From an uncultured Muribaculaceae bacterium (GTDB taxonomy: Bacteria; Bacteroidota; Bacteroidia; Bacteroidales; Muribaculaceae), in the NCBI GenBank assembly GCA_910579995.1, contig CAJTWH010000001.1:244326-308325 (forward strand): a stretch of DNA of 64,000 bases, given 5' to 3'. The position numbers were made by a program, and so were the translations under genes. Shown here piece after piece: positions 1 through 7,758 of this stretch (position 1 is its first letter; each line of letters opens with the position of its first letter). The notes under the pieces are model-generated. The model was not told the origin of the DNA, did not search any database, and saw only the letters and a list, made by a program, of their open reading frames with translations.

Positions 1-534
1 CTCAATGCCGCATATATAGCCAATATAGCCGCCATCATCAATGGCGATATCGCCGCCGCTGACTCTACAGTCGCCCAAATGGTGGCTATCGAGGATTCGC
101 TTCTTGCCGCCGGAGAGGCCGAGCGGCAGTTTGTGCGCAGCTATGAGGCGCAGGAGCGTTTCAATCTCAGTGTGCTTTCGCCTATCGCCGCCGAGGGTAT
201 GATTTTCTCTTCGCCTGTGGGCTCTACGGCAACTACGGCTCCGCTGCCGGCTAAAGGCATAGAGGTGAGCGGCCCCAAGGGGGCGGCTATGTCGGCAATC
301 TACCGAGGTACGGTAGTGGCTGTGGTGGCGTCGCCCGACGGCACTTCTGCCGTGATGGTGCAGCACCCTAATGATTTTGTAAGTGTGTATTCGGGTTTAG
401 GTGAGGTCTTTGCCGAGCGTGGAGCACGGGTGGAGGCCGGCCAGCGCTTGGGGCATGTAGGCCAGCGCCCTGCCACATTCGAACTCTGGCACAGCGGCTC
501 GCCGCTCAATCCCGAAGATTATATCAATCTCTGA
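1..534 (+). CDS. M23/LytM-like peptidase-fold protein, 5' truncated, catalytic motif degenerate
   Basis: The reading frame is open from base 1, so the start lies outside the window; the first internal ATG is at 79. The visible part has an Ala-rich helical stretch, then a compact beta domain that ends FELWHSGSPLNPEDYI. That ending matches the close of the M23 lysostaphin-type fold, usually HLHFELW..G.PVNP. The second metal-binding HxH motif is missing: RPATFELW stands where PHLHFELW is expected. It may therefore be a non-hydrolytic LytM protein of the EnvC type that binds or activates cell-wall amidases. That role is inference; the fold is well supported. It is followed after 1 base by a VanZ-like gene, probably in the same operon. 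Confidence 0.72.
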   Translation, partial: LNAAYIANIAAIINGDIAAADSTVAQMVAIEDSLLAAGEAERQFVRSYEAQERFNLSVLSPIAAEGMIFSSPVGSTATTAPLPAKGIEVSGPKGAAMSAIYRGTVVAVVASPDGTSAVMVQHPNDFVSVYSGLGEVFAERGARVEAGQRLGHVGQRPATFELWHSGSPLNPEDYINL

Positions 535-535
535 G

Positions 536-928
536 ATGAAAACCCTCTTCTGCTATTGGCCTACGGCTATAGTTGTGGCAGTGATTATATATGCCACTCT
601 TTTTCCACATCCCGTCGGGGCCGATGAGTTGCCGGTTATTCCGGGAATAGACAAACTAATCCACGCCATAATGTTCGGTGGCCTGACCGGTGCGCTGATA
701 TTCGACTATGCGCGCTCGCATGACCGCACCTTGCCGTCGCGCGGCATAGCGGCCTTGTTTGCCCTTGCTTCAACTTTAGCCGGTGGTGGCATAGAGTTGC
801 TTCAGGACGCCATGCAACTTGGGCGCGGCGCCGATATCTACGATTTCATAGCCGACGCTGCCGGTGCGTTCGCCGCTTTTTTTATAGCGCCTGCGGCTGT
901 CAGAGCAGTACTTCGGAGGGGTCGATGA
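536..928 (+). CDS. VanZ-like family membrane protein
   Basis: This is a 130-residue protein with about four hydrophobic segments, at roughly residues 7-23, 40-58, 70-88 and 105-122. It carries the VanZ-family signature ending R-G-A-D-I-Y-D-F-I-A-D, followed by a glycine/alanine-rich last helix. VanZ-like proteins are small polytopic proteins, mostly without defined activity; the founding member gives low-level teicoplanin resistance. Here it directly follows an M23-like cell-wall protein, which suggests an envelope role. Its 3' end overlaps the 3' end of the convergent regulator gene by 29 bases, so the two transcripts are antisense at their tips. Confidence 0.75.
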   Translation: MKTLFCYWPTAIVVAVIIYATLFPHPVGADELPVIPGIDKLIHAIMFGGLTGALIFDYARSHDRTLPSRGIAALFALASTLAGGGIELLQDAMQLGRGADIYDFIADAAGAFAAFFIAPAAVRAVLRRGR

Positions 929-1844
929 TATTGTTGAGGATGGCGTAGACCGTCAGGCCGGCGGGGGAGTGTATCTCCAGTTTCTGACAGATATTGCGGC
1001 GGTGTGTGGTCACGGTATGGACTGAAATACACAATTGCTCGGCAATTTCCTTGTTGCTCATGCCGCGGGCTATGCAGGCCACAATTTCTTTCTCGCGCTT
1101 GCCGAGAATGGTGCTTGTCTCGCGGGAGTTCTGATGGTCATCCTTGGCTGTGGCAGTGCGTATGGCAGAAATCTCGGCACGGGCTACAGCGGGCACGAGC
1201 AGGCGGTCTTCAACCTGACAATGGCTCACGAGGTCGGCCTCGCAGTTGATGATGTCGAAAAGCACTGAGTTGATGATATCGCCGTTGCCATCGGGGCAAT
1301 AGTTGATAAGCACATCCTTGAGTCGGTTGAGTCGCTCGGAGATGGCGTCATGGTGCGAGGCGAACACCTCTATGCTGTAGTCGGCCGATACGGGACGTCC
1401 GTTCTGTATGCAGTCGATATATTCGAAGAGTGTGTCGTTCTCATAGTCCATGTGGCGGCGTACCTCGCCTACATATTCGTCGAAGAACCTGAGAATCGTC
1501 TGGGCCACTTCATTTGATATCGAGAAGTCTACGGCGAGGATAAACTTGCGGCGTATCGAGGGCAGGAAGAAGTCGAGAAAATAGCTGTGGGCGCGCCGCA
1601 GGTAGATCACGAGGCTGTCGAGCTTGACGCTGTCGGCGTCGAACGGTCGGCCGCTCACCATATTGGCCACGGCAAGAAAGGTGGCGGTGTCAACTCCGGA
1701 AGAACTGCATACTTCATCTACTGATTGGTTGGCGAGTCGAAGCGGGAGACCGAAACGGCTTATGGCCATCAGCAGCAGACTGTTGTCGGCTATGAGGTCG
1801 CGAAGTTTCAGACTCGGTGTGTAAGGCAGATTTACCGGTATCAT
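900..1844 (-). CDS. RIC/YtfE-like hemerythrin domain fused to a LuxR-type HTH
   Basis: A 314-residue protein in three parts. Residues about 12-65 resemble the ScdA_N domain of iron-sulfur cluster repair (RIC) proteins, but the usual Cys-Cys pair is replaced (LPLRLANQSV). Residues about 80-220 form a hemerythrin-like bundle with H86, H131, E135, H164/H165, H208 and E212. This order and spacing closely follow the di-iron ligands of E. coli YtfE (H84, H129, E133, H160, H204, E208, as I recall them); the counterpart of YtfE H105 is not evident. Residues about 246-310 are a LuxR/GerE HTH (LGKREKEIVACIARGMSNKE). It is probably a one-component regulator sensing NO, redox state or iron. The start overlaps the stop of the lipoprotein gene upstream (ATGA), so the two are cotranscribed. 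Confidence 0.78.
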   Translation of the reverse strand: MIPVNLPYTPSLKLRDLIADNSLLLMAISRFGLPLRLANQSVDEVCSSSGVDTATFLAVANMVSGRPFDADSVKLDSLVIYLRRAHSYFLDFFLPSIRRKFILAVDFSISNEVAQTILRFFDEYVGEVRRHMDYENDTLFEYIDCIQNGRPVSADYSIEVFASHHDAISERLNRLKDVLINYCPDGNGDIINSVLFDIINCEADLVSHCQVEDRLLVPAVARAEISAIRTATAKDDHQNSRETSTILGKREKEIVACIARGMSNKEIAEQLCISVHTVTTHRRNICQKLEIHSPAGLTVYAILNNIIDPSEVLL

Positions 1845-2698
1845 TGCAGTGTTGTTTTAATTGTGAGAGTTTCGTCGTCGAGAGCGCGCTGGTAGAGGTC
1901 GTTGAGAAGGCGTGTGTCGTAGGCGCGGCGGCGAATGTTGAGCAGACGGTCGCGCACCAGTGGCCGGGCTGCCTCGTAGGGCATTACGCTGCCGGCGGGT
2001 AAATAGTCGCTGACGCTGAGAAGGTAGATGAATCCTTGGGATTCGGTTTCGAGATAGTGTTTCGACGCTGTTTCGGCGGCGGTATTGCGTCCGAATTCCA
2101 TTGGTATGCGGTTTTCGATCTGTTCCCAGTCAATCCATGTGTCGCGGAAATAGTCGTAATGTATGGCCGAACTTACGGCTGCCTTTTCGAGCTTGTCAAT
2201 GTCGGCGGCTTTTTCCGAGCGGTAGAGCCGGCGTATCTGTGCGAGCTTGGGGGCGTCTTCAGGCACTTTGAGGTAAACTCCTTTTACCATAGGGCGCTCA
2301 AGTTTGAAGTCGGCCGTGTGGGTGGCGTAGTAGGCGCGCAGTGAGTCTTCTGAAAATTCACCCTCCTGCGCCTGACGTGCCATGGCTCGGCGGTATTGGC
2401 TCATGATAAGTTCGTCGCGATATTCGCGGGTGAGACGCTCTATTTCTTCCATATCCACTTCCGTGGCCGCTATGCGCTCTATCAGGCGTGTGTCGATCCA
2501 GTTGCGGATGTAGGCTTTGGCAAATGTGGTGCTGTCGTCAAGATTGAGTCCGGCGGGCATGGCGGCGCGCAACTCGTTGGCGGTGAGAGCCTCGTTGCCT
2601 ACTTGGGCGAGTGCGTCGGCCGGCATGGCTGTCTCTTTGCCGCGGCAGCCCGCAAGCATTGTCAGTAATAGAAATATGAAATGTAAATACAGCTTCAT
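1841..2698 (-). CDS. SurA-like peptidylprolyl isomerase/chaperone lipoprotein
   Basis: The protein has 285 residues when read from ATG 2698; an ATG 15 bases upstream (2713) is also in frame, but 2698 gives the normal signal MKLYLHFIFLLLTMLAGC. The Cys of LAGC (residue 18) is a lipobox, so the product is probably lipid-anchored. The body has the helical SurA-N type organisation with a short parvulin-like region around residues 125-235. No good catalytic parvulin motif is visible, so it is likely a chaperone for outer-membrane proteins. Relatives in Bacteroidales often sit beside a large PpiC protein and guaB, which here are found at 5.8-9.6 kb. Confidence 0.68.
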   Translation of the reverse strand: MKLYLHFIFLLLTMLAGCRGKETAMPADALAQVGNEALTANELRAAMPAGLNLDDSTTFAKAYIRNWIDTRLIERIAATEVDMEEIERLTREYRDELIMSQYRRAMARQAQEGEFSEDSLRAYYATHTADFKLERPMVKGVYLKVPEDAPKLAQIRRLYRSEKAADIDKLEKAAVSSAIHYDYFRDTWIDWEQIENRIPMEFGRNTAAETASKHYLETESQGFIYLLSVSDYLPAGSVMPYEAARPLVRDRLLNIRRRAYDTRLLNDLYQRALDDETLTIKTTLQ

Positions 2699-2723
2699 GC
2701 TGCAAAAGTACAAAATTTTTGCC

Positions 2724-2742
2724 GTAAGGTGTGCAACCTTAC
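2724..2742. repeat. 7-bp inverted repeat upstream of the SurA-like lipoprotein gene
   Basis: GTAAGGT and ACCTTAC are separated by five bases. Read on the minus strand, a TACTTTTG box (a Bacteroidetes -7 match) lies at 2703-2710, only a few bases before the start codon, and the inverted repeat sits 14-32 bases further upstream, where the -33 region would be. It could be an operator or chance. Confidence 0.3.
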
Positions 2743-2771
2743 CCGTTTTTATGATGTTTAGATATTAAATA

Positions 2772-2943
2772 ACTGAAGTTTCGCAAGCTACACTTCAGTC
2801 AGGCAAAAAGGAAATAAAGGGTAAAAGGCAAGATAGTAGGCTTGTAGTTGGGTAATATTCGAATGGTATTATCTTGCCTGTCACCGGGAATTGCCTTTTT
2901 AACCTTCTTTGCCTATTCAACTTAAGCTTGCGAAAGTTGAATA
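2772..2943. repeat. Intergenic palindromic repeats (element A copies and a GGCAAGATA inverted repeat)
   Basis: The 257-base gap between divergent genes holds three inverted repeats. ACTGAAGT/ACTTCAGT is at 2772-2799. AGGCAAGATA (2826-2835) pairs with TATCTTGCCT (2870-2879). TATTCAACTT (2914-2923) pairs with AAGTTGAATA (2934-2943) around an AAGCTTGCGA loop, 12 bases before the SDR start. The core TAGCTTGCGAAA recurs at 30036-30047 and resembles the palindromes at 7759, 34697, 37498 and 47747. Confidence 0.6.
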
Positions 2944-2955
2944 AATAATAATATT

Positions 2956-3726
2956 ATGACAGATTTACTCGATTTAAAAGGAAAGGTGGCGATAGTCACC
3001 GGTGGCGGCGACGGTATTGGGCGTGGCTGCGCCGAGATATTGGCGGCAGCCGGGGCAAAAGTGGTGGTGAGCAACCGCACGCTTGCGAAGGCTCAAGCCG
3101 TTGTAGATGAGATTCTGGCCGACGGTGGCGAGGCTGTTGCCGTGCAATGCGATGTGCAGATTGACGACGACCTGCAGAAGACCGTCGATGTGGCCGTAAA
3201 GACTTTCGGCACAGTGAATATCCTTGTCAATAATGCGGGCCTCGGCGGTGGCGGACGCGAAAATCCGTTCAAGATCGACCTCGACTATGTGAGGCGTATC
3301 TACGATATCAATGTCTTTGCTCCCTGGCAGATGTGCCGCCTGTGTGTGCCCTATATGCACGAGTCGGGCTACGGAAGCATAGTCAACATCACATCGATGA
3401 GCAGTGTCAACGCCGACCCGAACATGGCGATCTACGGCTCGTCGAAAGCGGCTCTCAATCATCTCGCGGCAAATCTTGCCTACGATTTCGGGCCTCTCGG
3501 CGTGCGTATCAACTGTGTAGGCCCGGGGGCGACGCGCACTCACGCCCTCTCTACAGTCCTCACCCCCGAGATTGAGCAGCGCATGCTTGCCCACACTCCC
3601 ATCAAGCGTCTCGGAGAGGTATCCGACATCGCCAAGGCCGTGCTCTTCTTCGCCTCGCCTATGTCGTCATGGATATCGGGCCAGACCCTGATGGTCAACG
3701 GAGGCGGCGTCCAGACCCTCGACTAA
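2956..3726 (+). CDS. hdhA: SDR-family oxidoreductase, probable 7-alpha-hydroxysteroid dehydrogenase
   Basis: A 256-residue short-chain dehydrogenase. The Rossmann motif TGGGDGIG is at residues 15-22, NNAG at 92-95, and the catalytic set N119, S147, Y160 and K164 is complete. The C-terminal half follows E. coli 7-alpha-HSDH (HdhA) closely: ITSM, PGA.T.AL, TPEIEQ.ML.HTPI.RLG, SW.SGQ.L.V.GGGVQ. Enzymes of this type oxidise the 7-alpha-hydroxyl of bile acids with NAD(P), which suits a gut organism. Substrate specificity within SDRs cannot be fixed from sequence alone, so another steroid or sugar alcohol remains possible. It is monocistronic, with a long hairpin downstream. Confidence 0.72.
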   Translation: MTDLLDLKGKVAIVTGGGDGIGRGCAEILAAAGAKVVVSNRTLAKAQAVVDEILADGGEAVAVQCDVQIDDDLQKTVDVAVKTFGTVNILVNNAGLGGGGRENPFKIDLDYVRRIYDINVFAPWQMCRLCVPYMHESGYGSIVNITSMSSVNADPNMAIYGSSKAALNHLAANLAYDFGPLGVRINCVGPGATRTHALSTVLTPEIEQRMLAHTPIKRLGEVSDIAKAVLFFASPMSSWISGQTLMVNGGGVQTLD

Positions 3727-3774
3727 GCCGCGGGTAATTGCGGCGGATTAGCTTTAAAAAACGCAAACCGTCAT

Positions 3775-3822
3775 TTTTAAATGCCGATTTCTGCTGTTTT
3801 ATGCAGAAATCGGCATTTAAAA
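3775..3822 (+). terminator. Long perfect hairpin after the SDR gene
   Basis: Twenty-base arms (3775-3794 and 3803-3822) pair perfectly around an 8-base loop. The stem begins TTTTAAATGCCG and ends with A/T pairs, so it could act as a terminator in either direction. Confidence 0.65.
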
Positions 3823-3896
3823 TTTGCGAAATAGTGTTTTTGTAGTTAAATCGATTTATTTAAGGTTTCACTTGTGAAATTGATTTGACGTAATAT

Positions 3897-3927
3897 TTTG
3901 TGGCGGTGGGAAATTTGCTTATCTTTG
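3897..3927 (+). promoter_or_regulatory. Promoter of the TIR-WG gene
   Basis: TTTG at 3897-3900, a 19-base spacer and TATCTTTG at 3920-3927 fit the Bacteroidetes sigma-ABfr consensus exactly. The start codon follows 26 bases later. Confidence 0.75.
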
Positions 3928-3952
3928 CGAAGATTAACATTATACCTCACCC

Positions 3953-5281
3953 ATGGATTACGACATATTTATCAGTTACCGGCGCGAGGGCGGGGCGCAG
4001 TATGCACGGATATTGAAAGCCGAGTTGGAGAAGCGCGGCTATCGCGGGCGTGTGTTTCTTGACTATGATGAGCTAAGAGACGGCAAGTTCGACAGCCGCA
4101 TTATGGCCGCCATCGACAGCGCACGGGTGTTTATCTTTATCTTGTCGCCCGGCTCGCTCGACCGTTGCTGCAATGCCGACGACTGGGTGAGGCAGGAGAT
4201 TCTCTATGCCCTTGAGCATGAGAAACATATCATACCTGTAAACTTCGATGGCCTCTTCACCGGCTTCCCTCTCGCCGTTCCCGAGGAAATCCGCACGGCC
4301 CTTGGCCAACATCAGTTCTCGAAAATCGACAGCGAATCGCTGCTCGACGTGTCGCTCGACAAGATGATACGCGAGCGCATAGTCCCGGTTGTGTCGATGT
4401 ATGATTCTGACGCAACGCAAGATGTCGGGGCCGAGATTACCGTCATTGCCGACGCCGACTGCGCTATTTTCTTTTTTGACAAAAAACTCGGCACAGCGCA
4501 AGCCGGCGTTCCTTGCAAGCTTAAACTCAAAAAAGGGAATTATTTGCTCGACTTCGTAAGCGCCCAAGTACCCTATATCTCACGTAAACTTAAGTATGCT
4601 GTGCCCGATAATGACTATTGCGATTTTATAGAGCTCACTATAAAAGACGAAGTCGATCCGGAGCTGGTTGAACTGACTCCTTTTGAAAATGAAGAAGGCA
4701 AGTATGGCTTCAAAGACTCTGCAGGGCGCGTAGTCATCCCCTGTATCTATGAATACGCCTGCGATTTTCACGACGGGCTCGCAGAGGTAGAGAAAGAAGA
4801 TGGCCCTGACGGCATGAAATTTACTGCATGGGGATACGTAGACAAGCGTGGACGGGAGGTCATTCCGTGTAAATTTGAGTATACACGCCAATTCGGCGAT
4901 GGCTTGGCTTGGGTTGAAGAGTTCGACGGAACAGCTTATTACATCGACCGCACCGGCAAAAAAGTTTTTGATTGCACCGGTTCCAACTCGGGCGATTTCC
5001 ATTGTGGCCGTGCTATGGTAGACGATGAGGAGGGACTATGGGGATATCGCGACCGCACCGGAAAAATAGTGATACCATGTCGATTCTATTTCGCCTACGA
5101 TTTTGCCGAAGGCATGGCGCTGGTGATGACAGAAGATAATAAATACGGTTTCATCGACCTCGAGGGACGATTGGTAATCCCCTATCAGTATGACTACGCC
5201 GAAAATTTCACCGGTGGCGTTGCCGAAGTCGCCATCGGCGATGAGACGTTTAAAATCGACAAACACGGCAATAGGGTATAG
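3953..5281 (+). CDS. TIR domain protein with C-terminal WG (KWG) repeats
   Basis: A 442-residue protein without a signal peptide. Residues 1 to about 135 are a TIR domain: it begins YDIFISYRREGG, has an FLDYDEL loop, and the helix DDWVRQEILYALE places Glu82 where the NADase glutamate of catalytic TIR domains sits. A linker of about 90 residues follows, with a beta-rich piece near 165-215. Residues about 230-440 contain about five WG/KWG-type repeats (GKYGF.D..GRVVIPC.Y.YA..F..GLA.V). TIR domains in bacteria commonly cleave NAD+ in anti-phage or stress responses, and WG repeats bind ligands or partners. A sensor-effector role is inference. It has its own promoter and stands alone. Confidence 0.85.
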   Translation: MDYDIFISYRREGGAQYARILKAELEKRGYRGRVFLDYDELRDGKFDSRIMAAIDSARVFIFILSPGSLDRCCNADDWVRQEILYALEHEKHIIPVNFDGLFTGFPLAVPEEIRTALGQHQFSKIDSESLLDVSLDKMIRERIVPVVSMYDSDATQDVGAEITVIADADCAIFFFDKKLGTAQAGVPCKLKLKKGNYLLDFVSAQVPYISRKLKYAVPDNDYCDFIELTIKDEVDPELVELTPFENEEGKYGFKDSAGRVVIPCIYEYACDFHDGLAEVEKEDGPDGMKFTAWGYVDKRGREVIPCKFEYTRQFGDGLAWVEEFDGTAYYIDRTGKKVFDCTGSNSGDFHCGRAMVDDEEGLWGYRDRTGKIVIPCRFYFAYDFAEGMALVMTEDNKYGFIDLEGRLVIPYQYDYAENFTGGVAEVAIGDETFKIDKHGNRV

Positions 5282-5308
5282 GCTTTGTAAAGCGTTGAAA
5301 ATCAGTAG

Positions 5309-5689
5309 GGACGCGCCGCGGCGCGTCCGTTCCTCTAATGCCGGTCAGCGAGCAGCCCGGAGACCGTAAACTGGCGTTCGGCAGAACGCTGATTTTTCAG
5401 TAGCCGCTTACACCGCAGCGCAGCGGAGGTGTATGCGGTCAATGGTATGGCAAAGGAAGATGGCGTCCGCGGGAGGCCGATTTTTCGGCTAATCGCAGTT
5501 AACCGGCGTCCTCACGGACGCCATCTCTGTCTTATCTTCTTGGCCGGGCACACCTGCGCAAAGCTGCGGTGTGTCCGGTTACTGAATTAATCTATGTCCT
5601 GCGGACATGAATACCACATAAACAGTACCGCATGTGCATGGATATGTAAAGCATATAAACGAGGATGTAGGGACGCGGCACGTCCCTAC
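5309..5689. repeat. Cluster of hairpin-forming repeats in a 519-base gene-free stretch
   Basis: No gene is seen from 5282 to 5800. The stretch is a chain of inverted repeats: a perfect palindrome GGACGCGCCGCGGCGCGTCC (5309-5328); GCGTTC/GAACGC (5374-5389); 11-base arms with a 13-base loop (5404-5414/5428-5438); 12-base arms at 5458-5469/5515-5526; another pair with 11-base arms and a 13-base loop (5544-5554/5568-5578); ATGTCC/GGACAT (5593-5607); and GTAGGGACG/CGTCCCTAC (5667-5689). Part of this is repeated at 56165-56267. It may be a REP/MITE-like array. Confidence 0.75.
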
Positions 5690-5764
5690 CAAGGACAAAT
5701 GTTTCTTTAATGCGTGAAATGACTAATAAGACCAAGCTCTCCAACATGTGTCGGTAGTGCTTAA

Positions 5765-5802
5765 AAAGAAAATAGGGAGCCGCGCGGCTCCCTATTTTCT
5801 TT
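5765..5802 (-). terminator. Terminator of the parvulin chaperone gene
   Basis: A perfect palindrome with 19-base arms (core GAAAATAGGGAGCCGC and its complement), lined by A and T tracts. On the minus strand it gives a GC-rich stem followed by a U-rich tail just past the stop codon at 5801. Confidence 0.8.
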
Positions 5803-7720
5803 ATTCTTCTATTTGCTTGAATACTTTCTTGTTGAGTTTGATTTTGTATTTCTTGCGAAGGTCTTTGAGCCATTGCTCTTCGAGATATGCCTGATAGTCG
5901 GTGACTGCGGCTCCGCGCACGTCGGAAGCGTCTTCCGGCTGGGCTACGAGGCGTCCGTGCCATGCGGCGTAGAAAGGCCATTTCGACTGCTTGTCGGCAG
6001 CCTCTTTGTCGCCATTGAAGCCGAGATAGTCGGTGATGGCGTTCTCGCCCTTGGCGGCAATCACGCGCTCTACCTTGAGGTCGCGGCCATAGCGCTTGCG
6101 CAGGTCTTTGGCAAACTGTGCCGGGTCGGTGGTGTCGAGAGAGTCGGCATACACCAATGCTTTCTGAAGCACCGAGTCGCTCTTGGCAAAGAACACATAG
6201 CTCTTGAACTTGGGCGACTCCCAATTATATTTGGAACGGTTGGCCTCGAAGAATTCCTTGAGTCCCTGCTGGTCTTTGGCGGCTTTGTCCCATACTTTCT
6301 GATTAGAGATTTCGTAGAGAAGAATGCCGTCGCGGTACTCGTTGATGAGGTTGCGGTAGTCGGTATTGGTCTCTGCAAGGCGCTCTATTGCATGCTCGCG
6401 CACGGCATTGCGGAGGGCGTTGCGCGCAGCCTCGGTGAAGTTGGAGGCGAAAGCGTCGGCGTCGGTGCCGAGAGTCATGGGCAGGTATGCCATGGCGTCG
6501 TGAACGCTTACCTTACCGCCGTCGAATGTGGCTACGGCAGTGCTCATGCCCATGATATTGGCATAGAAAGTTGAGTCGCAGCCGTTTGCGGCAGCCATAT
6601 CCTTGAGGCGTTTGATTTCGCCCTCGTCAACTTTTGCATGATATTCGCTCATGAGTTGGTCGAGTTTGGCCTCAGCCGGCATGTTGGCGCGGTTGTCGCG
6701 CTGCATACGTGCTATGATGTTCTGTCGCATTTCATCGTCGAGCGGAGCGATGTCGAAGCGCTCGGTAGGTTTCACTATGTGATAGCCATAGCTTGTGGCG
6801 AAAGGCTTGGAAATCTGACCGACGGGAGTGGCATACGACATGCTGTCGAATTCGGCCACCATCATGCCGTGGCTGAAACGGCCGAGCGAGCCGCCGCGAC
6901 GGGCAGAGCCGGGGTCTTGCGAGAGGCGTGTGGCAAGTTCGGCGAAGTCGGCTCCGGCTACGAGTGCATTGTAGATAGAGTCAATGCGCTCTTTCACTGC
7001 GGCTTTGCCTTTGTCGTCCATGCCTTGGGTGAGAAGCAGTATGTGGCTTGCCTCAACATCACCTTTGGCAGGTGTAATGCTCTCTACCCGAATGAGGTGG
7101 AATGCTACGCCCGAGTCGGTCACCGGCGAGATTTCGCCGAGTTTGGTGTCGTAGCTTGCTTTTTCGAAAGCCCACGGATAGCGGTCGGGGGTGACATAGC
7201 CCATTCTTCCGCCGCGCTCGGCTGATGGGCGGTCGACAGAAAATTGACGGGCTGCGTCTTCAAAAGTGATGTTGCCTTTTACTATTTCGTTGCGGATTGA
7301 GTCGAGACGCGCCTCGCTGTCGGGGGTGTTTGGCAGCATGATGTGGCTTACATGATAGTCGTTCTTGCGGTGATTGTATGCTTCTTCTACAAGGGCGTCT
7401 TCGGTGGCTTGGTCGCGGAGATAAGGGGCGGCGAGGTCGTCGCGGAATTTGATGTACTCGTTTTCGAAAGCCGGGGTTTTGTCAATGCCAGCGTGCTCTG
7501 CGTCGGCAACCTTGAGCTTGTAGTTCTCAAACATTACAAGGTAGTCTTCGAGGCTCTGCGGGGTAGCCTGCTGAGTCTTGTTCTTGTTGTAGAGGTATTC
7601 AAATTCTCCAACGGTGACCGGACGGCCGTCTACCGTCATAAGCACGGCGTCGGGCTTTACTGCGGCAGAAAGAGGAAGCACTGAGGCGACAAGCGCCATG
7701 GCTATCAGATGTTTTTTCAT
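5801..7720 (-). CDS. Periplasmic SurA/PpiD-type peptidylprolyl isomerase with two parvulin domains
   Basis: A 639-residue protein with a cleavable signal peptide (MKKHLIAMALVASVLPLSA). Residues about 25-110 form a SurA-N-like chaperone part. Two parvulin (PpiC) domains follow, at about 122-215 (YHVSHIMLP...RQFSVD...GGRMGYV) and 222-320 (VEASHILLL...LSQDPGSARRGGSLGRF). The rest, to 639, is a long helical region. It assists folding of outer-membrane proteins in transit through the periplasm, a heavy job in a SusC-rich organism. guaB lies upstream on the same strand, but a terminator stands between them. The gene ends at a strong terminator. Confidence 0.88.
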   Translation of the reverse strand: MKKHLIAMALVASVLPLSAAVKPDAVLMTVDGRPVTVGEFEYLYNKNKTQQATPQSLEDYLVMFENYKLKVADAEHAGIDKTPAFENEYIKFRDDLAAPYLRDQATEDALVEEAYNHRKNDYHVSHIMLPNTPDSEARLDSIRNEIVKGNITFEDAARQFSVDRPSAERGGRMGYVTPDRYPWAFEKASYDTKLGEISPVTDSGVAFHLIRVESITPAKGDVEASHILLLTQGMDDKGKAAVKERIDSIYNALVAGADFAELATRLSQDPGSARRGGSLGRFSHGMMVAEFDSMSYATPVGQISKPFATSYGYHIVKPTERFDIAPLDDEMRQNIIARMQRDNRANMPAEAKLDQLMSEYHAKVDEGEIKRLKDMAAANGCDSTFYANIMGMSTAVATFDGGKVSVHDAMAYLPMTLGTDADAFASNFTEAARNALRNAVREHAIERLAETNTDYRNLINEYRDGILLYEISNQKVWDKAAKDQQGLKEFFEANRSKYNWESPKFKSYVFFAKSDSVLQKALVYADSLDTTDPAQFAKDLRKRYGRDLKVERVIAAKGENAITDYLGFNGDKEAADKQSKWPFYAAWHGRLVAQPEDASDVRGAAVTDYQAYLEEQWLKDLRKKYKIKLNKKVFKQIEE

Positions 7721-7758
7721 CTCGGTATATCAGTATATTTTGATAATTTACACTTTTT

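Noticed and set aside
5592..6224. Long minus-strand open frame (210 codons)
   Set aside because: It overlaps the parvulin gene in another frame, has Arg-rich shadow composition and crosses the strong terminator at 5768-5799.
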